Shown piece by piece: positions 1 through 7,969 of a DNA stretch of 64,000 nucleotides. The position numbers and the translations under genes were made by a program. The stretch's first letter is position 1, and each line of letters begins with the position of its first letter. The DNA is from Vibrio algivorus (GTDB taxonomy: Bacteria > Pseudomonadota > Gammaproteobacteria > Enterobacterales > Vibrionaceae): contig NZ_AP018678.1 of NCBI RefSeq assembly GCF_002218005.2, forward strand, positions 372,001 to 436,000, written 5' to 3'. The notes under the pieces are model-generated. The model worked only from the letters and a program-made list of their open reading frames with translations. It searched no databases and was not told the DNA's origin.

Positions 1-205
1 ACTAATAAAAAGATCGTGATTTTATTAATGCTAGTTAATACTCTATGTCAAACAAGGCTTTGTTTGAAACACAGCGTTTTGCACTCTTAGGGCGGCATCT
101 CACAATATGGATGCGTTTTTTAATTATATGCGAACTTAGTTTATACGATGCCAATGAAGTTCCAAAGTTTTTATCCATTTTAATTTATTGAGAGATATTA
201 ATTAT

Positions 206-1219
206 ATGCGTTTAAATCTAGTCGCAATATTAAAGAAAGAATGGTTTTTAGTGGCGATGGTCATTTGCATGCTATTAGCTACGATTATTCCTGATGTTGG
301 ACGTAGTCAAGGTAGCTTACATTTAGATCAAGTGACCGCTTTTGGCATTGCGATAGTTTTCTTTTTGCATGGTATTGGTCTTTCTCCGCGATCGTTAAAA
401 GCGGGGATGAGTAATTGGCGCCTGCATTTATTTATTCAGTCGGCGACTTTTATTCTTTATCCCTTACTTTGGGTGGTGTTTGGTCAAGGTTTACTGGCTT
501 TGATGCCTAGCGCATTAGCATTTGGCTTCTGCTTTTTATTTGTATTGCCTAGCACCATATCTTCATCGGTCGCTATGACCGCGATTGGTAAAGGTAATAT
601 GCCAGGGGCGATATTTAACGCATCGTTGTCTAGTATTCTTGGGATCTTAATTACCCCACTCTTAATTCAAGTTTTTATGGGTTTAGAGGGCGCTGAAATT
701 GATGTTATGGAATCAGTCACATCTATTTCTAAGATGTTGTTATTGCCTATGATACTTGGTCAGCTGTTGAGACCTTTTTTACTATCTGGTTTTGAAAAGC
801 ATAAAAGCATTATTGGTAAACTGGATAAATGTGTCATCTTACTGATAGTCTTTAATGCCTTTAGTGATTCAGTCGCAGAGGGGATTTGGCATAGCTTTTC
901 GATTGAGTACGTCATTATGTCGGTTTTGATTTGTGGACTGGTATTGTTCTTTGTCGTGAATTTGATGGTCAAAAGCGCTCGTTGGTTGGGCTTTAATCAT
1001 GAAGATGAAGTGGCGGCCGTGTTTTGTGGTAGTAAAAAAACTTTGGCGGCAGGTGTGCCAATGGCGAAAGTGATTTTTAGTGCTGATCCTAGGCTAGGAA
1101 TGATATTGTTGCCGATAATGATTTATCACCCATTACAAATATTTTATTGCGCAGTTTTGGCCAATCGCTATCAAAAGAAAGCCATCGCTCGTGAACAGCA
1201 AATAGAGGCGAATAGTTAA
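206..1219 (+). CDS. YfeH-type bile acid:sodium symporter family protein
   Basis: A 337-residue integral membrane protein with about nine or ten hydrophobic segments from residue 12 onward. The pattern (FFLHGIGLSP near residue 55, LPSTISSSVAMT near 115, GNxPGAIFNASLSS near 130) is that of the SBF-like/YfeH branch of the bile acid:sodium symporter superfamily, which would place it in the inner membrane as a secondary transporter. The substrate cannot be read from sequence. I chose the ATG at 206 because GAGAGA lies about 10 nt upstream; a TTG at 188 in the same frame has no ribosome-binding site. Its stop codon shares one base with the start of the next gene, so the pair is probably co-transcribed and translationally coupled. 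Confidence 0.85.
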   Translation: MRLNLVAILKKEWFLVAMVICMLLATIIPDVGRSQGSLHLDQVTAFGIAIVFFLHGIGLSPRSLKAGMSNWRLHLFIQSATFILYPLLWVVFGQGLLALMPSALAFGFCFLFVLPSTISSSVAMTAIGKGNMPGAIFNASLSSILGILITPLLIQVFMGLEGAEIDVMESVTSISKMLLLPMILGQLLRPFLLSGFEKHKSIIGKLDKCVILLIVFNAFSDSVAEGIWHSFSIEYVIMSVLICGLVLFFVVNLMVKSARWLGFNHEDEVAAVFCGSKKTLAAGVPMAKVIFSADPRLGMILLPIMIYHPLQIFYCAVLANRYQKKAIAREQQIEANS

Positions 1220-1845
1220 TGTCGACAATATCTCAAGAATGGTTGGTGTTTACCCAAGACTATTACAAGTGGTTTATTACTGCATTTGTGTTGGTGTTTT
1301 ATCCCATGCTGCGCCGTATTCCGGGGAAAGTTTTCTTGCGTAGTATGAAAAGCGGTATTAGTCCTCACCGTAAACAACGCGCTAGGCTATTACTCAATAC
1401 CATTACTTCTATCATTTTAATCTGTTTGCTATTGATGCTATGGGGTATTGAGTTAAGAGGTCTATTGGTTGTTGGTTCTTCCATGTTTGCTTTACTGGGG
1501 GTGGCGCTATTTGCTGGTTGGTCATTACTGAGTAACTTAACGAGTTTTTTAATTTTATTTACCCAGAATGATTGCCGAGTGGGTCGTTGGGTGAGAGTGG
1601 TTGATGGTGCCAACTTTTTGGAAGGTGAAATTACGGAAATGGGCTTTATGAACGTTCAATTACGTAGTCTCGATGGAGATTTAGTTTTGTATCCGAACAA
1701 CTTATTTATGACACGCCCGGTGATTGTACTAAAAGAAAAACCACAACCAAAAGATACTGAAGCCTCTGAAGTAGAAGTAACATTAGAGCAGAATAATGTG
1801 AGTGCTGTTGAATCGAAAGTTACCGATCAAAAAGTAAAATTATAA
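1219..1845 (+). CDS. Small MscS-like mechanosensitive channel protein
   Basis: A 208-residue protein with three hydrophobic segments (roughly 17-33, 57-77 and 82-112) followed by a beta domain at about 118-170 with the motifs VGRWVRVVDG, GEITEMGF and VLYPNNLFM typical of the MscS family. The pore-lining third helix keeps the small-residue pattern ending in LSNL. It is much shorter than E. coli MscS (286 residues): the alpha/beta C-terminal domain is missing and replaced by an acidic, low-complexity tail of about 35 residues. Expected role: an inner-membrane channel gated by membrane tension or, in short relatives, a modulatory channel. The start overlaps the upstream transporter stop (TAATG), and an intrinsic terminator follows, so the two form a bicistronic unit. 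Confidence 0.8.
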   Translation: MSTISQEWLVFTQDYYKWFITAFVLVFYPMLRRIPGKVFLRSMKSGISPHRKQRARLLLNTITSIILICLLLMLWGIELRGLLVVGSSMFALLGVALFAGWSLLSNLTSFLILFTQNDCRVGRWVRVVDGANFLEGEITEMGFMNVQLRSLDGDLVLYPNNLFMTRPVIVLKEKPQPKDTEASEVEVTLEQNNVSAVESKVTDQKVKL

Positions 1846-1882
1846 TAACTAACCTGAGGTTAACTAGGTTCTAGTTTATTAC

Positions 1883-1922
1883 GCCTGAATACGATCTTAT
1901 TGGCATTGTATTCAGGCTTTTT
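1883..1922 (+). terminator. Intrinsic terminator of the yfeH-like/mscS-like operon
   Basis: A 10-bp perfect stem (GCCTGAATAC / GTATTCAGGC) is followed directly by a run of five T, 38 bp after the mechanosensitive channel stop codon. Confidence 0.85.
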
Positions 1923-2037
1923 CATGACTTGAAATAGTTTTTTGTGACTTATACTACAAAATGTTTTACAAAATCTCGGTCATCGACAATAATACGCCGC
2001 TTTTAAAATTCCGTTCATATTTTAATCAGGTAATACT

Positions 2038-2652
2038 ATGTCAACCGCGACTACTACAAAACCAGCAAATCCAGCACCATTAGGCTTAATGGCGTTTGGT
2101 ATGACAACGATTCTTTTAAATTTACATAACGTAGGTTTATTTCCACTAACTAGCGTAATTCTTGCTATGGGTATTTTTTACGGCGGTATTGCACAAGTTA
2201 TCGCTGGTATTATGGAATACAAAAACGGTAATACGTTTGGTACCACAGCTTTCACTTCTTACGGTATGTTTTGGTTATCACTTGTTGGCCTAATTTTAAT
2301 GCCAGGCATGGGCTTAGGTGAAGCAACGCCAGCGCATTTTCTAGCATCTTACCTACTCATCTGGGGTATCTTCACAGGCTTTATGTTTATTGCAACTTTA
2401 GCTCGTTACCCAGTAGCTAAACAAGTGGTATTTGGTAGCTTGACTCTACTATTCTTCTTGCTTGCTGCTGGTGATTTTACTGGTAATACAACCATCGGCC
2501 ATATCGCAGGTGTAGTGGGTATTTTCTGTGGTTCAAGTGCGGTTTACTTAGCCATTGCTACAGTAATCAATCTAGAGTTTGGCCGTACTGTTCTTCCTAT
2601 CGGTGAGAAAAAAGTAACTGCGCCCGTTGAATCAATTAAAGCTGCTGCTTAA
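2038..2652 (+). CDS. satP: Acetate/succinate:proton symporter SatP (GPR1/FUN34/YaaH family)
   Basis: A 204-residue protein with six predicted membrane helices. The family signature NPAPLGL is at residues 11-17, just before helix 1, and the first helix region carries the usual LLNLHNVG pattern. E. coli SatP (188 residues) imports acetate and succinate with protons; the same activity is expected here, in the inner membrane. The tail of about 20 residues after the last helix is slightly longer than in E. coli. The ATG at 2038 has AGG at a usable distance. The gene stands alone, between two intrinsic terminators, so it is probably monocistronic. Confidence 0.9.
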   Translation: MSTATTTKPANPAPLGLMAFGMTTILLNLHNVGLFPLTSVILAMGIFYGGIAQVIAGIMEYKNGNTFGTTAFTSYGMFWLSLVGLILMPGMGLGEATPAHFLASYLLIWGIFTGFMFIATLARYPVAKQVVFGSLTLLFFLLAAGDFTGNTTIGHIAGVVGIFCGSSAVYLAIATVINLEFGRTVLPIGEKKVTAPVESIKAAA

Positions 2653-2681
2653 TTTATTCTAACAAAAACTTTATTGTGAAG

Positions 2682-2707
2682 GCCTCAGCTTAGTCTGAGG
2701 CTTTTTT
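2682..2707 (+). terminator. Intrinsic terminator of satP
   Basis: GCCTCAG / CTGAGGC stem with a 6-nt loop followed by six T, 29 bp after the satP stop. Confidence 0.88.
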
Positions 2708-2811
2708 GATCATGTCTGCTTTTCTAAATTTGTCTCTAAGAGAAAATAGATTTTATCTTGTTGCTGTAATAGTATGTATCCACCACAGAAAGTGGCACAA
2801 TTTTTTAACTT

Positions 2812-2963
2812 ATTCTCAGGGCGGGGTGAAATTCCCCACCGGCGGTATATAACACTTTGATGTTATCAGCCCGCGAGCGCCTAGTTCATTATCGTTTTGA
2901 AGTAGGGTCAGCAGATCTGGTGAGATGCCAGAGCCGACAGTTATAGTCTGGATGGGAGAGGAT
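2812..2963 (+). promoter_or_regulatory. FMN riboswitch (RFN element) of ribB
   Basis: The hallmark RFN segments are present in order: TTCTCAGGGCGGGGTGAAA at the 5' end, CCCCACCGGCGGTA, a variable hairpin, AGCCCGCGAGCGCC, GGGTCAGCAGATCTGGTG, and the closing CCAGAGCCGACAGT and GGATGGGAGAGGAT. This aptamer binds flavin mononucleotide and lowers expression of riboflavin genes. It precedes ribB, as in many gammaproteobacteria. The aptamer boundaries are accurate to a few bases. Confidence 0.96.
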
Positions 2964-2969
2964 AAATGA

Positions 2970-3004
2970 CACTTAACTACCTTAATTGCTAAGGTAGTTA
3001 AGTG
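2970..3004 (+). promoter_or_regulatory. Perfect 15-bp hairpin between the FMN aptamer and ribB
   Basis: CACTTAACTACCTTA pairs perfectly with TAAGGTAGTTAAGTG around a 5-nt loop. It starts 6 nt after the aptamer and lies about 90 nt before the ribB start. No run of T follows, so it is not a standard intrinsic terminator. It is probably part of the expression platform or an RNA-stabilising stem; a Rho-dependent or translational mechanism is possible. Confidence 0.7.
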
Positions 3005-3096
3005 GCTTTGACGTCGGTAATAGGTGGCTTGTAGCTATCGGTTTACTGACCCCTTCTTAAAGAGCCCTGATTCTGGTATCTACAGGAGATATTACC

Positions 3097-3759
3097 ATGA
3101 ATCAGAACCAACCTTCTTTATTAGCCGAATTTGGAAACCCTATTGAGCGTGTTGAAGCCGCTTTAATTGCACTGCAGCGAGGACAAGGCGTACTTGTGCT
3201 TGATGATGAAGACCGTGAAAATGAAGGCGATCTTATTTATTCAGCTGAAACACTAACGGATGCTCAAATGGCGTTAATGATTCGCGAGTGTAGCGGTATC
3301 GTGTGCTTATGCTTAACGGATGAACAAGCAAATCAACTTGATTTACCGCCAATGGTAGTCAATAACAATAGCCAAAACCAGACGGCATTTACGGTTTCAA
3401 TTGAAGCTAAGCAAGGTGTGACGACAGGGGTTTCAGCAGCTGATCGCGTAACGACTATTAAGACCGCAATTTTTGCTGATGCTAAGCCCGATGATTTGGC
3501 GCGTCCAGGCCATGTATTTCCATTGCGTGCTCGTACTGGTGGAGTATTAACTCGCCGTGGGCATACAGAGGGTACGACAGACTTAATGCAATTAGCAGGT
3601 TTAAACCCAGCAGGTGTGTTGTGTGAAGTGACTAACCCTGATGGGACCATGGCACGTGCAGAAGAGATCGTGACATTTGGCAAGCAACATAATATGCCTG
3701 TATTAACTATTGATGATATCGTTCAATACCGTGAATCATTAATGAAAAAACAAGCGTAG
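3097..3759 (+). CDS. ribB: 3,4-dihydroxy-2-butanone 4-phosphate synthase
   Basis: Converts ribulose 5-phosphate to 3,4-dihydroxy-2-butanone 4-phosphate and formate, the four-carbon precursor for riboflavin. The protein has 220 residues (E. coli RibB 217) and is full length. The acidic metal-binding motif DDEDRENEGD is at residues 36-45, and the conserved RTGGVLTRRGHTEG segment is near 147-160. There is no GTP cyclohydrolase II fusion, so this is the stand-alone RibB type. The start has an AGGAGA site seven bases upstream. Regulation is by the FMN riboswitch in its unusually long leader, and an intrinsic terminator follows the stop. Confidence 0.97.
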   Translation: MNQNQPSLLAEFGNPIERVEAALIALQRGQGVLVLDDEDRENEGDLIYSAETLTDAQMALMIRECSGIVCLCLTDEQANQLDLPPMVVNNNSQNQTAFTVSIEAKQGVTTGVSAADRVTTIKTAIFADAKPDDLARPGHVFPLRARTGGVLTRRGHTEGTTDLMQLAGLNPAGVLCEVTNPDGTMARAEEIVTFGKQHNMPVLTIDDIVQYRESLMKKQA

Positions 3760-3787
3760 AATATTCATTCAAATTTAAGAATGATAA

Positions 3788-3820
3788 ATAGAGGTTAGGT
3801 TTTACTTAACCTCTATTTTT
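3788..3820 (+). terminator. Intrinsic terminator of ribB
   Basis: AATAGAGGTTA / TTAACCTCTAT stem followed by five T, about 30 bp after the ribB stop. Confidence 0.85.
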
Positions 3821-3836
3821 ATTGTCTGATTATGAA

Positions 3837-3964
3837 TATACCCGTCGTACTTGAAGCTGCAGTTTTGTTGCCGGCGTTCATTCGCCCCAATCACATAGGC
3901 GAGCTATGCTCATGGGGCCTCATTCACTTGTCGCCTCACTGCAACTTCAATTACTTTGGGTATA
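3837..3964. repeat. TATACCC-ended intergenic repeat, 128-bp form with its own core
   Basis: The outer 25 bp are inverted relative to each other: TATACCC..CGTACTTGAAGCTGCAG on the left and, read on the other strand, TATACCCAAAGTAATTGAAG on the right. The core (GCCGGCGTTCATTCGCCCC ... CTCATTCACTTGTCGCC) differs from that of the 267-bp members at 11994 and 25592, although the ends are related. It lies between convergent ribB and the GGDEF gene and overlaps the 3' end of the latter. Confidence 0.8.
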
Positions 3965-5646
3965 ACAGATTTGGTCTCGACCTTGATTTTTGGCTCGGTA
4001 AAGCGCTTCATCGGCTTCAGTTAATAAGTTTTTAAGTGCGTTGGCATGAGTACTTGTCGAACTGGCTACACCAAAACTGGCAGTAACCGATAACGTTCCA
4101 CCTTGCTCGTTATTAATCTTTAATTGACGAATTTTAGTTTGTAGTATTTCTAGTTGTTGATCTAAATCCAATTCAATATTGGGTGGGAAGATGATCGCGA
4201 ACTCTTCACCACCTAGGCGTGTTGATAAGCTATTTGGGTGAGAGTATTTACGTAAAACATCGGCAATGCCAACTAATACATGATCGCCAACAACATGACC
4301 CCATCCATCATTCACTTTTTTAAAATAATCCAAATCGATCAAAACTAAATGAGTAGGATTTTCACTGCTCATTGCTAGCATTGATAATGCCTCTCTAGTA
4401 AACCGTCGGCGATTTGCTAATTTGGTTAAGGGATCTTCTTCTGAGTCTTTAACTAACTTTTCATGGATAGACTGCTGCAATTTCATTTGCTGATCCAACA
4501 CATTGAGGGTGTTAAATAAGCTTTGTATTTCACTGATATTCTTTCCAGAAGTATTTTCTGTAGAGTTGGCGAGTAAACTCGCGGCCTTATTAAGATCCGA
4601 TAAGGGCTTAAGAATATGCCTTTGAATATAAGTCATAATACCGGCAAGCAAGGTGATATTAGCGATTAGTATCAATACTACGATGACAAATTTAGTAAGC
4701 GCTTGTCGTTCTTCTTGTTTGTATAGACGGAATAGTTCATTGATATAGTTATTCTGTAATGCCTCAATTGCCCCTAAGCCTTTACGATATTGCATCGAGA
4801 ATTCATAAGCATTGATATTTAAACGGTGGGTAACTTTTGCTTGTTCTGAGAGATCGCGAAGGAACATTTCACTCTGCTCATAGTAACTTGCTTTAGTGGT
4901 TTCAATTTGTTGTTGGAAATATTTATTCTTAGGTAGATTATCTTGTAAGTATTCGACTAATGACCAACTAACGTGAATTTCCTCCATTCGACGTATAGTA
5001 TCTGAGAACTCAGAGGAAGATAGAGTGCTTTGATAGTATAGAGCGTTTACAAATGGAGCCGCTAAGCGTCCAGCGTTATCTCTTATCATTGAGATTGCGA
5101 TTAAGCGGCTAACAGCACTACTGCTTGTGATTGAGTTGGTTAACTTGTTAGAAATCGCATCAATCATAACGAGTCGATATATTCGAGTCGATTTTAATAA
5201 TGCATCGACAGCTTCTCGGCTTTGTTGAATATTAATCGCTGTATTTGTTTTGTAATGATCAATTTTTTCGCGTGCAATTTGCTTGCTGGTATTAATTTTT
5301 TTCCACTGCTCAGAGGTAATAAATTCTTTTGGGAGCGTGTTTAAGGCCTGATCAGTTTCTAAACGACCTTTCATCAAAGCTTGCCATGCAACCGGCTTAT
5401 TTGTTGATCCGAAAAGATGAGTTCATTAGCGAAGCCACGCTCACGACCATACAAATTTAAAGCTAAAATAAATTGATTAACCACATGGAAGAACTTTGTT
5501 CGTTCTTTCGCATTATCAAAATCATGATATGAATTGACCAGTAGCCAACAGGCGAGTGAAGCAGAAAGCAAAATGGTGACAAAGATGCTGCCGCACAAGT
5601 AGCGAGAAATGGTAAATCGGGAAATAGAGTGGATATGAGTTTTCAT
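3947..5646 (-). pseudogene. Frameshifted membrane-bound diguanylate cyclase (GGDEF) gene
   Basis: Two overlapping frames together make one sensor protein. The 5' part (5374-5646, 90 residues) has a membrane helix and the start of a periplasmic NIT-like sensing domain (YGRERGFANELIFSD). The 3' part (3947-5377) continues this domain, then has a membrane helix near residue 230, a HAMP-like linker and a GGDEF domain. Reading the second frame upstream of its nominal start gives PVAWQALMKGRLETDQAL, which continues the domain, so a single base is missing near 5395-5415. The active-site motif GGEEF (encoded near 4200-4215) is intact and there is no RxxD inhibitory site just before it. The last residues (YTQSN and stop) come from the repeat at 3837-3964. 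It may be a true inactivating mutation or a sequencing error. Confidence 0.8.
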
Positions 5647-5733
5647 TGGCCTCAGTATGACTACCGTATGAACATGTATCGATTAAGTCATTCAGTATAA
5701 AACAAAGGAGGCTTTTATTCTCTAAAGTGAGGA

Positions 5734-5763
5734 TAAAAAAAAGACGCTCTTCTTGAGCGTCTT
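5734..5763 (-). terminator. Intrinsic terminator downstream of tRNA-Ile2
   Basis: On the minus strand, AAGACGCTC pairs with GAGCGTCTT around a 5-nt loop and is followed by eight T. It lies 10 bp after the tRNA 3' end. Confidence 0.9.
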
Positions 5764-5772
5764 CCTTAAAAA

Positions 5773-5849
5773 TGGTGGCCCCACACAGACTTGAACTGTG
5801 GACCTAACGATTATGAGTCGTGCGCTCTAACCAACTGAGCTATGGGGCC
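5773..5849 (-). tRNA. ileX: tRNA-Ile2 (CAU anticodon, lysidine-modified type)
   Basis: A 77-nt tRNA with encoded CCA. The acceptor stem is GGCCCCA / TGGGGCC with discriminator A, the D arm is GCTCAGTTGGTTAGAGC, the anticodon loop is CTCATAA, and the T arm contains TTCAAGT. The CAU anticodon alone would suggest Met, but the acceptor stem and anticodon arm match the isoleucine AUA-decoding tRNA (ileX in E. coli), which TilS converts to lysidine at the wobble base. E. coli ileX also sits beside rpoD. Elongator tRNA-Met is the alternative and is less likely. Confidence 0.88.
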
Positions 5850-5953
5850 AAATTGTTGAACGATTATAGGGGAATGAACGAAAGGTGTCTAGATGTGAGC
5901 GTCTAGATTGCGCTTAGTTTTTATCCACTTAAACAGGTTTCAAAATTCAGGCA

Positions 5954-5985
5954 TAAAAAAGGTGAGTATATAACTCACCTTTTAA
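5954..5985 (-). terminator. Intrinsic terminator of rpoD
   Basis: On the minus strand, AAAAGGTGAGTTA and the matching ACTCACCTTTT form a stem followed by T residues, 22 bp after the rpoD stop. Confidence 0.88.
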
Positions 5986-6007
5986 ATCAGAAATGTATCT
6001 GCTTGGC

Positions 6008-7849
6008 TTATTCGTCCAAGAAGCTGCGCAGTGTTTCTGAGCGGCTTGGATGACGAAGTTTGCGCAATGCTTTGGCTTCAATCTGACGAATACGTTCACG
6101 GGTTACGTCGAACTGCTTACCCACTTCTTCCAAAGTGTGGTCAGTATTCATATCGATACCGAAACGCATGCGAAGGACTTTTGCTTCACGAGGCGTTAGG
6201 CCAGCTAAAACATCTTTAGTGGCGAACTTCAAGCTAGTCGAAGTGGCTGAATCTAAAGGTAATTCAAGCGTAGTATCTTCAATAAAATCACCTAGGTGCG
6301 AATCTTCATCATCACCGATAGGCGTTTCCATTGAAATTGGCTCTTTAGCAATTTTTAGTACTTTGCGAATCTTGTCTTCAGGCATTTGCATGCGTTCAGC
6401 CAATTCTTCTGGTAACGGCTCACGACCCATTTCTTGAAGCATCTGACGAGAGATACGGTTCAATTTGTTAATGGTTTCGATCATGTGTACCGGAATACGG
6501 ATCGTACGTGCTTGGTCAGCAATTGAACGAGTGATCGCCTGACGAATCCACCATGTTGCATAAGTTGAGAACTTATAACCACGACGATATTCGAACTTAT
6601 CAACCGCTTTCATGAGGCCAATGTTACCTTCTTGAATAAGATCCAAGAATTGTAGGCCACGGTTGGTGTATTTTTTCGCAATCGAAATAACCAAACGTAA
6701 GTTGGCTTCAACCATTTCTTTTTTCGCACGACGAGCTTTTGCTTCACCGATTGACATTCTACGGCTGATATCTTTGATGGTTTGAACATTCAAAGACGTT
6801 TCTTCTTCGATTGATTTTAGCTTGAAGATACTACGGCGCAGATCTTCTTCGCTTTGTTTAATTTTATCTGCATATGGCTTACCTGATGCTAAAACATCAT
6901 CTAGCCATGCATCTGATGATTCATTACCCGTAAAGGCTTGCACGAATGCTTTCTTCGGCATTTTTCCGTATTCAACACAAGTACGAATAATTAAACGTTC
7001 TTGTGTACGTACACGATCCATTGAGTTTTTAAGATTATTAACTAAATAATCAAACTGTTTTGGAATAAGACGGAATTGACGAAAAACATCAAGGAATTCT
7101 TGTTTGCTATCAGCAATTGCTTTGCTTTCACGACCATGTTCATTGATCGCAAGCTGTAAGTTCTGATAAGTATTACGCAGCTCTGTGAAGCGTTCTAGAG
7201 CAAGTTCAGGATCGATGCCTGTATCTTCCTCTTCTTCGTCCTCTGTTGAATCTGCATCTTCATCATCGTCATCCAGATCATCATCAGTAACAGCAAGCTC
7301 TGAACCAATGTGTGTTGCTGTTGGTGCGGCATTGCCATCATCATCAGGATCAACGAAACCCGAAATAATGTCAGTTAAACGAAGTTCTTCAGCTTGAACT
7401 TTATCAAATTGCTCAAGAATATAAGAAATAGTGCCAGGGTATTCAGCGACTGAACATTGAACTTGGTTGATGCCATCTTCAATGCGTTTAGCAATGTCGA
7501 TCTCACCTTCACGAGTTAATAGTTCAACCGTACCCATTTCACGCATGTACATGCGAACTGGGTCAGTAGTTCGGCCAATTTCACTTTCTACACTGGAAAG
7601 TGCGGCTGCTGCGGCTTCGGCAGCGTCTTCATCTGCTACTGCCTCATTCAACATAAGATCGTCCGCATCAGGTGCGGTTTCAACGACTTGGATACCCATG
7701 TCGTTAATCATTTGAATGATGTCTTCTACCTGTTCTGAATCTACGATTTCTTCAGGTAGGTGGTCATTTACTTCGGCGTAGGTCAGATAGCCTTGTTCCT
7801 TACCTTTTGCGACAAGTAACTTTAGCTGTGACTGCGGATTTTGATCCAT
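6008..7849 (-). CDS. rpoD: RNA polymerase primary sigma factor sigma-70
   Basis: The housekeeping sigma factor: it directs core RNA polymerase to -35/-10 promoters. 613 residues, as in E. coli. Region 1.1 occupies about 1-80 and region 1.2 about 95-130. A non-conserved insert follows, with a very acidic run near 190-215. Region 2 (LRLVISIAKKYTNRGL, then YKFSTYATWWIRQA) is near 383-440 and the region 4 helix-turn-helix (TLEEVGKQFDVTRERIRQ) near 573-590. It is the last protein gene of the minus-strand macromolecular synthesis region after rpsU, yqeY and dnaG. It lies 120 bp after dnaG, enough for an internal promoter. Confidence 0.98.
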   Translation of the reverse strand: MDQNPQSQLKLLVAKGKEQGYLTYAEVNDHLPEEIVDSEQVEDIIQMINDMGIQVVETAPDADDLMLNEAVADEDAAEAAAAALSSVESEIGRTTDPVRMYMREMGTVELLTREGEIDIAKRIEDGINQVQCSVAEYPGTISYILEQFDKVQAEELRLTDIISGFVDPDDDGNAAPTATHIGSELAVTDDDLDDDDEDADSTEDEEEEDTGIDPELALERFTELRNTYQNLQLAINEHGRESKAIADSKQEFLDVFRQFRLIPKQFDYLVNNLKNSMDRVRTQERLIIRTCVEYGKMPKKAFVQAFTGNESSDAWLDDVLASGKPYADKIKQSEEDLRRSIFKLKSIEEETSLNVQTIKDISRRMSIGEAKARRAKKEMVEANLRLVISIAKKYTNRGLQFLDLIQEGNIGLMKAVDKFEYRRGYKFSTYATWWIRQAITRSIADQARTIRIPVHMIETINKLNRISRQMLQEMGREPLPEELAERMQMPEDKIRKVLKIAKEPISMETPIGDDEDSHLGDFIEDTTLELPLDSATSTSLKFATKDVLAGLTPREAKVLRMRFGIDMNTDHTLEEVGKQFDVTRERIRQIEAKALRKLRHPSRSETLRSFLDE

Positions 7850-7969
7850 CGACGATATCCAACTTGAGGTCTGAGTGAAGAATATTAGTATGCGAAATGC
7901 AAACCGCCAATTATAACAAATTTAATCATTGCTCGCCACTTAAGAACGTTTTCTTAGGGCGTTGCTGAA

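Noticed and set aside
1941..1960. Possible CRP site upstream of satP (TGTGA followed by CTACA)
   Set aside because: Only the left half matches well; the right half has two mismatches of five. CRP control of satP is plausible biologically but not supported enough by this sequence.
3832..4035. Open frame of 67 codons across the 128-bp repeat and the 3' end of the GGDEF gene
   Set aside because: It lies in repeat DNA and antisense to a better-supported gene; there is no ribosome-binding site and no recognisable protein.
5773..5849. Calling the CAU tRNA an elongator or initiator tRNA-Met
   Set aside because: The first base pair is G-C and the acceptor and anticodon arms match the isoleucine AUA tRNA; the initiator would have a mismatched first pair and three G-C pairs in the anticodon stem.
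5887..5917. MetJ-box-like sequence (TGTCTAGATGTGAGCGTCTAG) between the tRNA and the rpoD terminator
   Set aside because: The 8-bp units are not in phase and match the consensus poorly, and the site precedes only a tRNA-Ile2 gene on the minus strand, which has no methionine-related role.
6135..7715. Several plus-strand open frames of 60-100 codons opposite rpoD
   Set aside because: They are shadows of the rpoD codon pattern (Ser-rich translations of Glu/Asp codons); no start signals or homology.
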